Made by a program: the position numbers and the translations under genes
Notes under the pieces: model-generated
Seen by the model: only the letters and a program-made list of their open reading frames with translations
What the model was told of the DNA's origin: nothing
The model's database searches: none
Assembly: GCA_017471125.1 (NCBI GenBank)
Contig: JAFUWR010000286.1
Span: 1-15,030, forward strand
DNA: 15,030 nt
Source: Clostridia bacterium
GTDB taxonomy: Bacteria > Bacillota > Clostridia > Christensenellales > Aristaeellaceae
Reading direction: 5' to 3'
In this document: positions 8,062 to 14,292 of the stretch, in pieces
Layout of the letters: every line of letters starts with the position of its first letter
Numbering within the stretch: the stretch's first letter is position 1

Positions 8062-8090
8062 TTGACAACGCATCAAAGTTAGTATATTAT
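8062..8090 (+). promoter_or_regulatory. Strong sigma-A promoter for the DUF3793-flavodoxin operon
   Basis: A perfect TTGACA (8062-8067) and TATTAT (8085-8090, five of six) are separated by exactly 17 bases. The expected transcript start is near 8097, with a leader of about 40 nt to the TTG start at 8138. This is the best-matching promoter in the window. Confidence 0.85.
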
Positions 8091-8095
8091 AACTT
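8076..8095. promoter_or_regulatory. Dyad overlapping the -10 element (candidate operator 1)
   Basis: AAGTTA (8076-8081) and TAACTT (8090-8095) are perfect inverted complements separated by 8 nt, and 16 of the 20 positions are symmetric. The dyad covers the -10 hexamer, where a bound repressor would block RNA polymerase. Confidence 0.45.
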
Positions 8096-8099
8096 ATGG

Positions 8100-8113
8100 T
8101 TAGATTAAACTAA
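8100..8113. promoter_or_regulatory. Near-perfect palindrome at the transcript start (candidate operator 2)
   Basis: TTAGATTAAACTAA differs from the perfect palindrome TTAGTTTAAACTAA at one base. It lies immediately after the predicted start site. Size, AT-richness and TTAG/CTAA arms are those of a dimeric repressor site. A metal regulator (DtxR/MntR-like) or a MarR-type regulator is plausible given the flavodoxin gene, but the cognate protein is not encoded in this window. Confidence 0.5.
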
Positions 8114-8137
8114 TGATATGCGAAGGGTGGGTTTGCT

Positions 8138-8692
8138 TTGCTGGACCGCGCGATCATCGACCACGCCTCGCCGACCCTGGCGCGGCTCAAGCTGGGCAAC
8201 CTGTTCAACCTGGCGACGGACGCGGGCTTTTTCACGGAATTCGCCGAGGTGAAGGGGCAGCTCATGGAGAAGGGCGTGTCCATGACCCTCCTGCGGTGCA
8301 AGGGCGGCAAGGCGCTGGTGTACGTCTACCGGCCCGACGACCTGGCCTGCGCCCTCGAGGACGCCGACACCCGGCGGTTCCTGAGCGCCTGCGGCTACGC
8401 GGGCTTCGGTGTGGAGGACGCCATCAGGACGCTGCGGAAGCGGCTTCGGGACACGGACGCCTTTCCCCACGAGATCGGCGTGTTCCTGGGCTATCCGCTG
8501 GCGGACGTGCTGGGCTTCATCGCCAACGGCGGGCGCAACTGCCTGGCCTGCGGCTGCTGGAAGGTTTACTCGGACCCCTGCTGCGCCCTCCGCGCCTTCG
8601 CGCGGTACGAAAAGTGCAAAACGGTCTATCAGAGGCTGTTTGCGTCGGGCTGCCCGCTGTCCAAGCTGACGGTGGCGCGCAGGCCGGCATAG
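8138..8692 (+). CDS. DUF3793 family protein
   Basis: 184 residues from a TTG start. GAAGGGTGGG (8122-8131) lies 6 nt upstream, and the ATGs at 8113 and 8118 are in other frames, so TTG is the only sensible start. Family features are clear: the C-terminal half reads HEIGVFLGYPLADVLGFIANGG, then a CxxCGCWKVYSDP stretch and FARYEKC, ending in a SKLTVAR tail, with the usual length of about 190 residues. The function of DUF3793 is not established. From memory, members often sit beside flavodoxin and ferrous-iron transport genes in Clostridia, and the arrangement here (26 nt before a flavodoxin, shared promoter with operator-like dyads) fits an iron- or redox-linked role. The cysteine cluster in the C-terminal third could bind a metal or cluster. 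No signal peptide or membrane segment. Confidence 0.88.
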   Translation: MLDRAIIDHASPTLARLKLGNLFNLATDAGFFTEFAEVKGQLMEKGVSMTLLRCKGGKALVYVYRPDDLACALEDADTRRFLSACGYAGFGVEDAIRTLRKRLRDTDAFPHEIGVFLGYPLADVLGFIANGGRNCLACGCWKVYSDPCCALRAFARYEKCKTVYQRLFASGCPLSKLTVARRPA

Positions 8693-8718
8693 ATGGAAAA
8701 CAAGAGGAGGATATTCAG

Positions 8719-9126
8719 ATGAGCAAGGTAGCAGTCGTGTATTACAGCGGCTCCGGCAACACGGAGGCCATGGCGGACGTCATCGTGAACGCGCTGGGCG
8801 CGGACAAGCTTGAGGCCGAGGGCTTCGGCGCGGCGAAGGCCGCAGAGTACGACGCCATCGCTTTCGGCTGCCCGGCGATGGGCGACGAGGTGCTGGAGGA
8901 GACCATCTTCCAGCCCATGTGGGACGACGTGAAGGGAAGCCTCGCGGGCAAGAAGGTGGCCCTGTTCGGCTCCTACGGCTGGGGCGACGGCCAGTGGATG
9001 CGCGATTGGGAGGCGGACGCGCAGGCAAACGGCGTGACCCTCGCCTGCGACAGCGTGATCTGCAACGAAGCCCCCGACGACGAGGCCAACGCCGCGCTGG
9101 AGACCCTGGCGAAGGCCATCGGATAA
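8719..9126 (+). CDS. Short-chain flavodoxin
   Basis: 135 residues, with AGAGGAGG (8703-8710) 8 nt before the ATG. The N-terminal VAVVYYSGSGNTEAMA contains the FMN-phosphate loop (S-G-S-G-N-T). AFGCPAMGDE (about 52-61) and FGSYGWGDGQWM (about 90-101) are the two flavin-flanking loops, the latter with the aromatic Y-G-W typical of short-chain flavodoxins. Flavodoxin is a soluble one-electron carrier that replaces ferredoxin when iron is scarce. It lies 26 nt after the DUF3793 gene and is served by the promoter at 8062, so expression probably follows the candidate operators there. Length and motifs are complete. Confidence 0.95.
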   Translation: MSKVAVVYYSGSGNTEAMADVIVNALGADKLEAEGFGAAKAAEYDAIAFGCPAMGDEVLEETIFQPMWDDVKGSLAGKKVALFGSYGWGDGQWMRDWEADAQANGVTLACDSVICNEAPDDEANAALETLAKAIG

Positions 9127-9140
9127 AACCATATCATATT

Positions 9141-9171
9141 GCCGACCGTCCGTTCACGGGCGGTCGGCGTT
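9141..9171 (+). terminator. Hairpin terminator after the flavodoxin gene
   Basis: GCCGACCGTCCG (9141-9152) pairs with CGGGCGGTCGGC (9157-9168), 12 bp with one G-U pair and a TTCA loop, followed by GTTTC. The short T tract makes termination uncertain. The next start codon is only 31 nt beyond the stem. Confidence 0.7.
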
Positions 9172-9199
9172 TCAAAATCCACGCGAAGGAGAGAGGAAC

Positions 9200-11617
9200 A
9201 TGAAAAAGCTTTTGAGCGCGCTGCTGGCTCTGTGCCTGTGCGCCGCGCTGCTGGTCCCGGCGATGGCCGAGGAGAAGGGCGCGTATGTGCTGATGAACAT
9301 CCCCTATGCGGACTTCTACGCCGCCGAGTCCGACGTGCCCGTGGACGCCGTGACCTCCGCCACGCTGATGAAGCCCCGCGCCGGGGCGCTGGCGGGCGGC
9401 TCCTATCACGTCGACCCCGAGGGCAGCGACATCTCCGGCGTCGTCTTCCCGGTCTACGTGGAGGACGTGTCGGCGCTGGCGGACCTGGGCGGCGTGGAGA
9501 TCACCGATGACAGCAGCGTCGAGATCACCGTCACCTTAAAGGGCGAGGAACAGACGACGGCTTACGCGGGCAAAGATGCCCTGTTCGAGGCCCCCAGCTA
9601 TTCCTGGTATGTGCTGGATGAGCAGCCCGCGCTGTACAAGACCCTCGAGATCGGCGAGGCCCCCGCGTTCAGCGCCATCGAGGGCGCGGCTGACACGGTC
9701 GCCATCGACGCTTCGGCCTCCGTCATCTATGACAAGCACGCCGACATCGTCGTCAAGGTGGACGGCCTGGACGAGGCCATCGGCGAGGATACCCCCGTCA
9801 GCGGCATCGTGCTGGTGGCCGACGACGGCACCCGCGTGGGCCTGGCGCACCTCGCCAACTTCTGGCGTCGCGCCCAGATCGGCCTCCGGCTGGACGACGC
9901 GGCCTACGCGGCGCTGAAGGGCAAGCGCGTCGATAAGATCGAGTACATCACCCAAGGCGGCCTCTACGAGATCGACGCGGACATCCCCGTCATCGAGGAC
10001 GCGCGGCTGATCGCGCTGGCGGGCACCTACATCGAGCTGTTCCCCGAGTTCGCCAAGGCGGATTACAAGGACTGGTGGATGGAGTGCATCAAGGCGTGGA
10101 ACGTGGACGACGCCACCGCCGAGGTCTACTACACCATGCTCACCGACACCTACATGGGGCGGATCTACGGCCAGGAGGCCATCGACGCCTATACCGCGGA
10201 CCCCGAGAGCATGCTGTTCGACTGCTTCTTTGAAAACGGCATCGCCAAGCTGACCGTCGCGGGCGACGTGATCTCCGGCGCGGACGCCGAGGGCGGCGAG
10301 CTGTTCAGCCATGTGTACAGCTACGTCGAGGACATGAACGTCACCTATTTCGGCGAGGAGATGCCGGCCTACCTGCACGTCTACAAGACCGACGACGCCG
10401 ACGCGGGCCTGTTCACCTACTTCGCGTTCTCGGACGACAACCTGACCGAGACCCAGCACATCGAGTTCCGCTATGGCGATACGCTGGAGAACCTGAACAA
10501 CTACTCCGAGGGCAAGTACGCCTACTGGCTGGCCAGCGGCATACTGGACGGCTACAAGGACAGCATGCTCCAGGACTGCGTCAAGCTGTTCGTGGACGAG
10601 AACGTGGGCGAGGCCCAGGGCGAGGCACAGGGCGAAGCGGGGGAGGCCGTGGAGATCGCCACCGCCGAGCAACTGGCCGCCATCAATGAGGACCTGTCCG
10701 GCCACTACGTGCTGACCGCCGACATCGACCTGGCGGGCGTGGAGTGGACCCCCATCGGCGCGTTCGCCCCCGCCGGCGAGAGCGAGGAGGAGCAGGAGAC
10801 CCCTGACCCGGCGACGGCCTTCACCGGCACCTTCGACGGCCAGGGCCACACCATCTCCAACCTGGTCATCGACCAGCCCGAGGCGTGGGCGCAGGGCCTG
10901 TTCGGCTGCGCCGCCAACGCGCAGATCGGCAACTTCACCCTCGAGAACGCCACCGTGGACGCCCAGCTCATGGGCGCGGGCGTGGTCGGCTACGCCTATT
11001 GCTCCACCGTGTCCGGCGTGACGGTCAAAAATGCCAAGGTCACTGCCCACGCGGGCGAGATGAGCGAGGAGGGCATGTACGGCGGCATCGTCGGCGCGGG
11101 CATGGGCTCTCTCGTCGAGAACTGCGCGGCCCAGGCGGACATCACGCTGCCCGACGGCACCGCCAACGCGGGCATCGTGGGCGGCGGTCTGGAGATGACC
11201 AGCGTCGTGGGCTGCACCGCCACCGGCACCGTCACCGCGGGCAACAACTGCTACGGTCTGGGTGGCATCTCCGGCTGCGGCTTCGCGGCGGAGCGGTTCG
11301 CCGACGACACCGCCGAGGACGTGACCATCACCTGCGGCGACGATTGCTTCTGGATCGGCGGCATCACCGGCTACGCGGGCGGCTACGCGGACGCCCAGTA
11401 CGGCATGCCTGTGACGGCGCTCACCAATTGCGCCGCGAAGAACGTGACCGTCACCGCGGGCGAAAACGCCGACGGCGTGGGCGCCATCATCGGCGCGGGC
11501 TTCTACAACGCCGAGGTCGCCGAGGCCATGGGCGCGCCCTTCGACCAGCCCACCGAGTACACGCTGGACGGCTGCGCGACGGAGAACGTGACGCTCAACG
11601 GCGAAGCGATCGAATGA
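9200..11617 (+). CDS. Secreted Tp47-like/ZinT-like protein with C-terminal GLUG-type repeats
   Basis: 805 residues, with AAGGAG (9186-9191) 8 nt before the ATG. A signal peptide ends at about A23 (VPAMA-EE). Residues about 27-270 (MNIPYADFYAAE, VDAVTSATLMKP) resemble the Tp47 penicillin-binding lipoprotein-type region found in gut Firmicutes surface proteins. About 271-470 resemble ZinT/YodA, the zinc-binding periplasmic fold: WWMECIKAWNVDDATAEVYY, YFAFSDDNLTETQHIEFRYGD and KYAYWLASGI. In E. coli ZinT the corresponding motif is HFHIF with two His ligands; here it is H420-I-E422-F, keeping the first ligand and replacing the second by Glu. A Gly-Glu-Ala linker (about 471-483) leads to a GLUG-like beta-helical tail (about 484-805: IATAEQLAAIN, FTGTFDGQGHTISNLVI, repeated GGIVGAG blocks) typical of adhesin-type surfaces. 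No lipobox or wall anchor is obvious, and no dedicated promoter was seen in the short gap upstream. Metal capture at the surface is plausible, not shown. Confidence 0.8.
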   Translation: MKKLLSALLALCLCAALLVPAMAEEKGAYVLMNIPYADFYAAESDVPVDAVTSATLMKPRAGALAGGSYHVDPEGSDISGVVFPVYVEDVSALADLGGVEITDDSSVEITVTLKGEEQTTAYAGKDALFEAPSYSWYVLDEQPALYKTLEIGEAPAFSAIEGAADTVAIDASASVIYDKHADIVVKVDGLDEAIGEDTPVSGIVLVADDGTRVGLAHLANFWRRAQIGLRLDDAAYAALKGKRVDKIEYITQGGLYEIDADIPVIEDARLIALAGTYIELFPEFAKADYKDWWMECIKAWNVDDATAEVYYTMLTDTYMGRIYGQEAIDAYTADPESMLFDCFFENGIAKLTVAGDVISGADAEGGELFSHVYSYVEDMNVTYFGEEMPAYLHVYKTDDADAGLFTYFAFSDDNLTETQHIEFRYGDTLENLNNYSEGKYAYWLASGILDGYKDSMLQDCVKLFVDENVGEAQGEAQGEAGEAVEIATAEQLAAINEDLSGHYVLTADIDLAGVEWTPIGAFAPAGESEEEQETPDPATAFTGTFDGQGHTISNLVIDQPEAWAQGLFGCAANAQIGNFTLENATVDAQLMGAGVVGYAYCSTVSGVTVKNAKVTAHAGEMSEEGMYGGIVGAGMGSLVENCAAQADITLPDGTANAGIVGGGLEMTSVVGCTATGTVTAGNNCYGLGGISGCGFAAERFADDTAEDVTITCGDDCFWIGGITGYAGGYADAQYGMPVTALTNCAAKNVTVTAGENADGVGAIIGAGFYNAEVAEAMGAPFDQPTEYTLDGCATENVTLNGEAIE

Positions 11618-11631
11618 CACCCATATAACAA

Positions 11632-11675
11632 GACCACCCTTCCGCAAAAACGCGGGAGGGTGGTCGTTATTTTTT
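11632..11675. terminator. Shared hairpin terminator between convergent genes
   Basis: GACCACCCTTCCGC (11632-11645) pairs with GCGGGAGGGTGGTC (11652-11665), 14 bp with one G-U pair around AAAAAC, followed by GTTATTTTTT. It is strong for the plus strand. On the minus strand the tract after the stem is TTGTTATATG, weaker. The T run overlaps the stop codon of the minus-strand gene. Confidence 0.8.
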
Positions 11676-12555
11676 ACAGAAGTAGGTTGATGAACCCCAT
11701 CAGGAACCCCAGCGCCGCGCCCAAATAGACGATGGCGCGAAGCTCCCGCTTCATGATGCCGAAGATCACATCCTCGAGCTGGGCGGCGTCCAGGGCGTTG
11801 ATCTTGTCCACCACGATCTGCTCGATGTTGATGGCCTTGAGCAGCTTCCCCAGGTTGCCGCCCAGCACGGACACGTACAGCCCCACGCCGCGCTCGACGA
11901 TCCCGTCCTCCTTGTCCCGATACTTCTTGTAGATGTCGCACAGCCGCGCGTCCAGCAGCTCGGCGCGGTACTTGGACACGATGGCGGCGGACACCTCGGG
12001 GGCCTTCTCGGCGATCAGGTCGTCCACCATCGCGGCCAGCCGCCGCTTGACGGCCTCCTTGGTGCCGTCGCCCACCAGCGCCGCGAACAGCTTGTTGTGG
12101 GTGATGACGTCGGTCTTTTCGCCGAGGGTGCTGTCGACGACGGCGTAGCCCAGCTTGGCCTCGGTGAGCTTCCGGCCCAGCATGTCGGTGAGCTTCCCTT
12201 GGAGCGCGTCCACGTCGATATCGGGGCCCTTGCTCTCGAGGACCTCGCCCACCGTGCGCGTATCGTCCGCGAGGCCGTCGATCATCGCCCGCAGCTTCTC
12301 CCGGAGCTTGCCCACCGCTTCGTCGGACAGCAGCGTCTCCCGCAGGGTGTCCTCGTTCAGGAGCTGCTCGCTGATGACCGCGCCGATGGACTGGGCGATG
12401 CGCCCCTGCTGGCTGGGGATGAGGCCCGGCGTGAAGGGGACGTGGAATCTGCCGATGTACACGGCCCTGTGCGGCCTGAACAGCATCCGTATGGCCAGGT
12501 CGTTTGTGATATACCCGATGACGCCGCCCAGCACCGGCGCGAGGAACGCTCTCAT
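11674..12555 (-). CDS. DUF445 family membrane protein (YheB-like)
   Basis: 293 residues on the minus strand. The ATG is preceded by GGGGGTGGG about 4 nt upstream. The N-terminus carries the family hallmark GGVIGYITNDLAIRMLFRPHRAVYIGRFHVPFTPG in shortened view: a first helix, the N-D-L-A-I-R-M-L-F-R-P motif and a conserved P-F-T-P-G-L-I-P segment. A long amphipathic helical middle (about 50-255) follows, and a C-terminal hydrophobic helix (about 272-292, AIVYLGAALGFLMGFINLLL) ends the protein. Bacillus YheB belongs to the same family; its role is unclear, and other members are linked to the cell envelope. It is shorter than YheB but has both membrane ends, so it looks intact. It stands alone, convergent with the ZinT-like gene and divergent from the GGDEF gene. 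Confidence 0.9.
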   Translation of the reverse strand: MRAFLAPVLGGVIGYITNDLAIRMLFRPHRAVYIGRFHVPFTPGLIPSQQGRIAQSIGAVISEQLLNEDTLRETLLSDEAVGKLREKLRAMIDGLADDTRTVGEVLESKGPDIDVDALQGKLTDMLGRKLTEAKLGYAVVDSTLGEKTDVITHNKLFAALVGDGTKEAVKRRLAAMVDDLIAEKAPEVSAAIVSKYRAELLDARLCDIYKKYRDKEDGIVERGVGLYVSVLGGNLGKLLKAINIEQIVVDKINALDAAQLEDVIFGIMKRELRAIVYLGAALGFLMGFINLLL

Positions 12556-12587
12556 TTTCCCACCCCCGTTTTTTCTGATCTGCGCCT

Positions 12588-12617
12588 ATTATAGCCCGAA
12601 ACGCCTGTCACTTTCCA
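12588..12617 (-). promoter_or_regulatory. Probable promoter of the DUF445 gene
   Basis: On the minus strand, TGGAAA (12612-12617) and a consensus TATAAT (12588-12593) are separated by 18 bases. The predicted leader is about 26 nt to the ATG. The -10 is perfect; the -35 matches four of six. Confidence 0.55.
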
Positions 12618-12640
12618 GCCCCCGCGTGTTATCGTCGTGT

Positions 12641-12656
12641 TGATATGTCAATATCA
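12641..12656. promoter_or_regulatory. Perfect 6-bp dyad in the divergent intergenic region
   Basis: TGATAT and ATATCA flank GTCA. It is a possible regulator site between the two divergent promoters. The AT-rich context makes chance occurrence possible. Confidence 0.3.
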
Positions 12657-12658
12657 GA

Positions 12659-12688
12659 TTAATTACACCTGTAAACGACCGTAATTAA
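12659..12688. promoter_or_regulatory. 8-bp inverted repeat overlapping the GGDEF promoter -35
   Basis: TTAATTAC (12659-12666) and GTAATTAA (12681-12688) are perfect complements with 14 nt between. A nested TTAC-ACCT-GTAA lies at 12663-12674. The right arm overlaps the -35 hexamer, a natural place for a regulator to act on the diguanylate cyclase gene. Confidence 0.45.
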
Positions 12689-12713
12689 CATATTACTGGT
12701 TGTATCATATAAG
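12685..12713 (+). promoter_or_regulatory. Sigma-A type promoter of the GGDEF gene
   Basis: TTAACA (12685-12690, five of six) and TATAAG (12708-12713, five of six) are spaced by 17 bases. Predicted start near 12720, leaving a leader of about 112 nt. An alternative weak extended -10 (TGTTACGAT) lies at 12721-12729. Confidence 0.6.
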
Positions 12714-12719
12714 GTAAAT

Positions 12720-12831
12720 ATGTTACGATAGATAAAATTGTTTGTTTCGATTCTGAAATCATGGTAGTGCGCTAAATACTACCAGGGTGGTTACGCCGGG
12801 GCCGCGCGTTCCGCGGATATGGGGGGAGAGC
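12720..12831 (+). promoter_or_regulatory. Structured 5' leader of the GGDEF gene, unassigned
   Basis: The leader contains a 7-bp hairpin (TGGTAGT 12762-12768 with ACTACCA 12778-12784, 9-nt loop). A 5-bp GC hairpin (CCGCG 12802-12806 with CGCGG 12812-12816) follows just before the GGGGGGAG ribosome binding site. I compared it by eye with GEMM-I and GEMM-II c-di-GMP, ZTP, THF and fluoride riboswitch cores and saw no match. It may be an unknown leader element or simply an untranslated region. Confidence 0.35.
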
Positions 12832-14235
12832 ATGATGGACAGGACCTCTAAGAAAAGGACGCTCATGCAATTGCAGGTCAGCCTGCCGGTGAAGATGGCC
12901 GCGTCGCTCATCATCATGGCGGCGCTGATCGCCTTCGTATACTTCGCGAACGTCCCAAACCCGAACATGATCCTGATCGCGGGCCTGGTGCTGTGCTCCG
13001 CGATGTTCGGCTTCGGCGGCGGCATCGTCGCCGCGGTCGTCATGTTCTTCTATACGCTGTACTTCTTCTCCACCGACAACAGCTTCACCCAGTTCACGCC
13101 GCAGAACCTGCAAAAGGTGGTCGTGTCGCTGGTGGGCATCCTGGCGGACATGCTGCTGGTGTGCTTTTTGAAGCAGACCGAGGTGCGCTCCTTCAACGCG
13201 GTCGAAGCCCTGACCCAGAAGCTGAAGGAGGAGACGGAGGCCACCAAGCTGGAGCTCGCGGAGGAGACCCAGTACGTGACGGAGCTCACGGAGCTGATGG
13301 GCTCCATGTCCTCGATGCTCACCAACATGCCCGCCATGAGCTTCTCCAAGGACGCCCAGACCGGCGTCTACCTGGCCTGCAACCAGGCGTTTGCCGAGTA
13401 CGCCGGGAAGAAGAAGCCCGAGGAGGTCATCGGGCTTACGGACCACCAGATCTTCGACCCCACCACCGCGGCCCATTTCGTGGAGGACGACCAGAAGGCG
13501 CTTCAAATGGACGGGCCGTACATCTTCTTCGAGGATGTGCCAGACGCCTTCTGCTCGGTGATGCGCAACCTGCAAACCACGAAAAAGAAGTACCGCGACA
13601 CCACCGGGCGGCTGTGCCTGCTGGGGATGTGCGTGGACGTGACGGAGACCACCCGCGCCAAGGCCGAGCAGGTCGCCCGGGAGGTCCGCGAGGAGGAGGA
13701 GCGCGAGAAGCAGGCGTTGGAGGCGTTCTATAAAAAGGACGTGGAGCGCCTGAGCTACCAGGCCAGCCACGACGAGCTGACCGGGCTGTACAACCGCTTC
13801 GGCTACGACTTCCTGCTGTCCGAATTGGACATCTCCTCCGTGTACCTGCTGATGGTGGACGTGGACGACTTCAAGACCGTCAACGACACCTACGGGCACG
13901 AGATCGGCGACAGGATGCTGGTGAAGATCGCGAACACCCTGAAGAACAACTTCCGTTCGGACGACTGCATCTGCCGCGTGGGGGGCGACGAGTTCGTGGT
14001 GGTCATGGTCCACGCGAACACGGGCCTGCGGGCGCTGGTCAAGGCCAAGGTCGAGAAGATCAACCGGGAGCTCGAGGACACCTCCGACGGCCTGCCGCCC
14101 ATCTCCGTGAGCGTGGGCATCACCTACGGCAAGGAGGCGGGGGACGCCATCGAGCTGTTGAAGCTGGCGGACCTGGCCATGTACGAATTGAAGCGCAGCG
14201 GAAAGCAGGGCTACCGCTTCTCCGCGGAGGAATGA
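12832..14235 (+). CDS. Membrane-bound PAS-GGDEF diguanylate cyclase
   Basis: 467 residues from ATG 12832; ATG 12835 directly follows and is better spaced from GGGGAG (12823-12828), so either may be used. Four hydrophobic helices within residues about 20-120 (MILIAGLVLCSAMFGF, IVAAVVMFFYTLYFF and others) resemble a DUF4118-type membrane sensor. A short coiled coil (about 124-155), a PAS domain (about 160-280), a second charged helix (about 280-310) and a GGDEF domain (about 310-467) follow. Catalytic residues are intact: D343 in the VDVDDFK metal-binding loop, N351, and G384-G-D-E-F388. An RxxD inhibitory site (R375 to D378) sits five residues before it, so product feedback is likely. It should make cyclic-di-GMP from two GTP in response to a membrane or PAS signal. 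The following gene, 57 nt later, encodes a ligand-binding protein and may share its transcript. Confidence 0.93.
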   Translation: MMDRTSKKRTLMQLQVSLPVKMAASLIIMAALIAFVYFANVPNPNMILIAGLVLCSAMFGFGGGIVAAVVMFFYTLYFFSTDNSFTQFTPQNLQKVVVSLVGILADMLLVCFLKQTEVRSFNAVEALTQKLKEETEATKLELAEETQYVTELTELMGSMSSMLTNMPAMSFSKDAQTGVYLACNQAFAEYAGKKKPEEVIGLTDHQIFDPTTAAHFVEDDQKALQMDGPYIFFEDVPDAFCSVMRNLQTTKKKYRDTTGRLCLLGMCVDVTETTRAKAEQVAREVREEEEREKQALEAFYKKDVERLSYQASHDELTGLYNRFGYDFLLSELDISSVYLLMVDVDDFKTVNDTYGHEIGDRMLVKIANTLKNNFRSDDCICRVGGDEFVVVMVHANTGLRALVKAKVEKINRELEDTSDGLPPISVSVGITYGKEAGDAIELLKLADLAMYELKRSGKQGYRFSAEE

Positions 14236-14292
14236 TGGACAATGAACATGCCCGAGCGCGATCATCGCGGGACGAGAGGATGGGACCCGGAC

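Noticed and set aside
8100..8113. A classical IdeR/DtxR iron box
   Set aside because: The TTAG and CTAA arms are separated by 6 nt, unlike the actinobacterial 19-bp iron box, so only a generic operator is claimed.
8113..8137. ATG codons at 8113 and 8118 as starts for the DUF3793 gene
   Set aside because: Both are out of frame with the DUF3793 reading frame; the TTG at 8138 has a well-spaced ribosome binding site and gives the family's usual length.
9536..11941. An 801-codon minus-strand open frame opposite the ZinT-like gene
   Set aside because: Same antisense GC-bias composition, and it runs through the shared terminator into the DUF445 gene in the wrong frame.
12720..12831. Cyclic-di-GMP riboswitch in the GGDEF gene leader
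   Set aside because: The conserved core expected of GEMM-I (GCACAGGGCAAACC-like and the tetraloop receptor stem) is absent, and GEMM-II features were not found by eye, so only an unassigned leader is reported.
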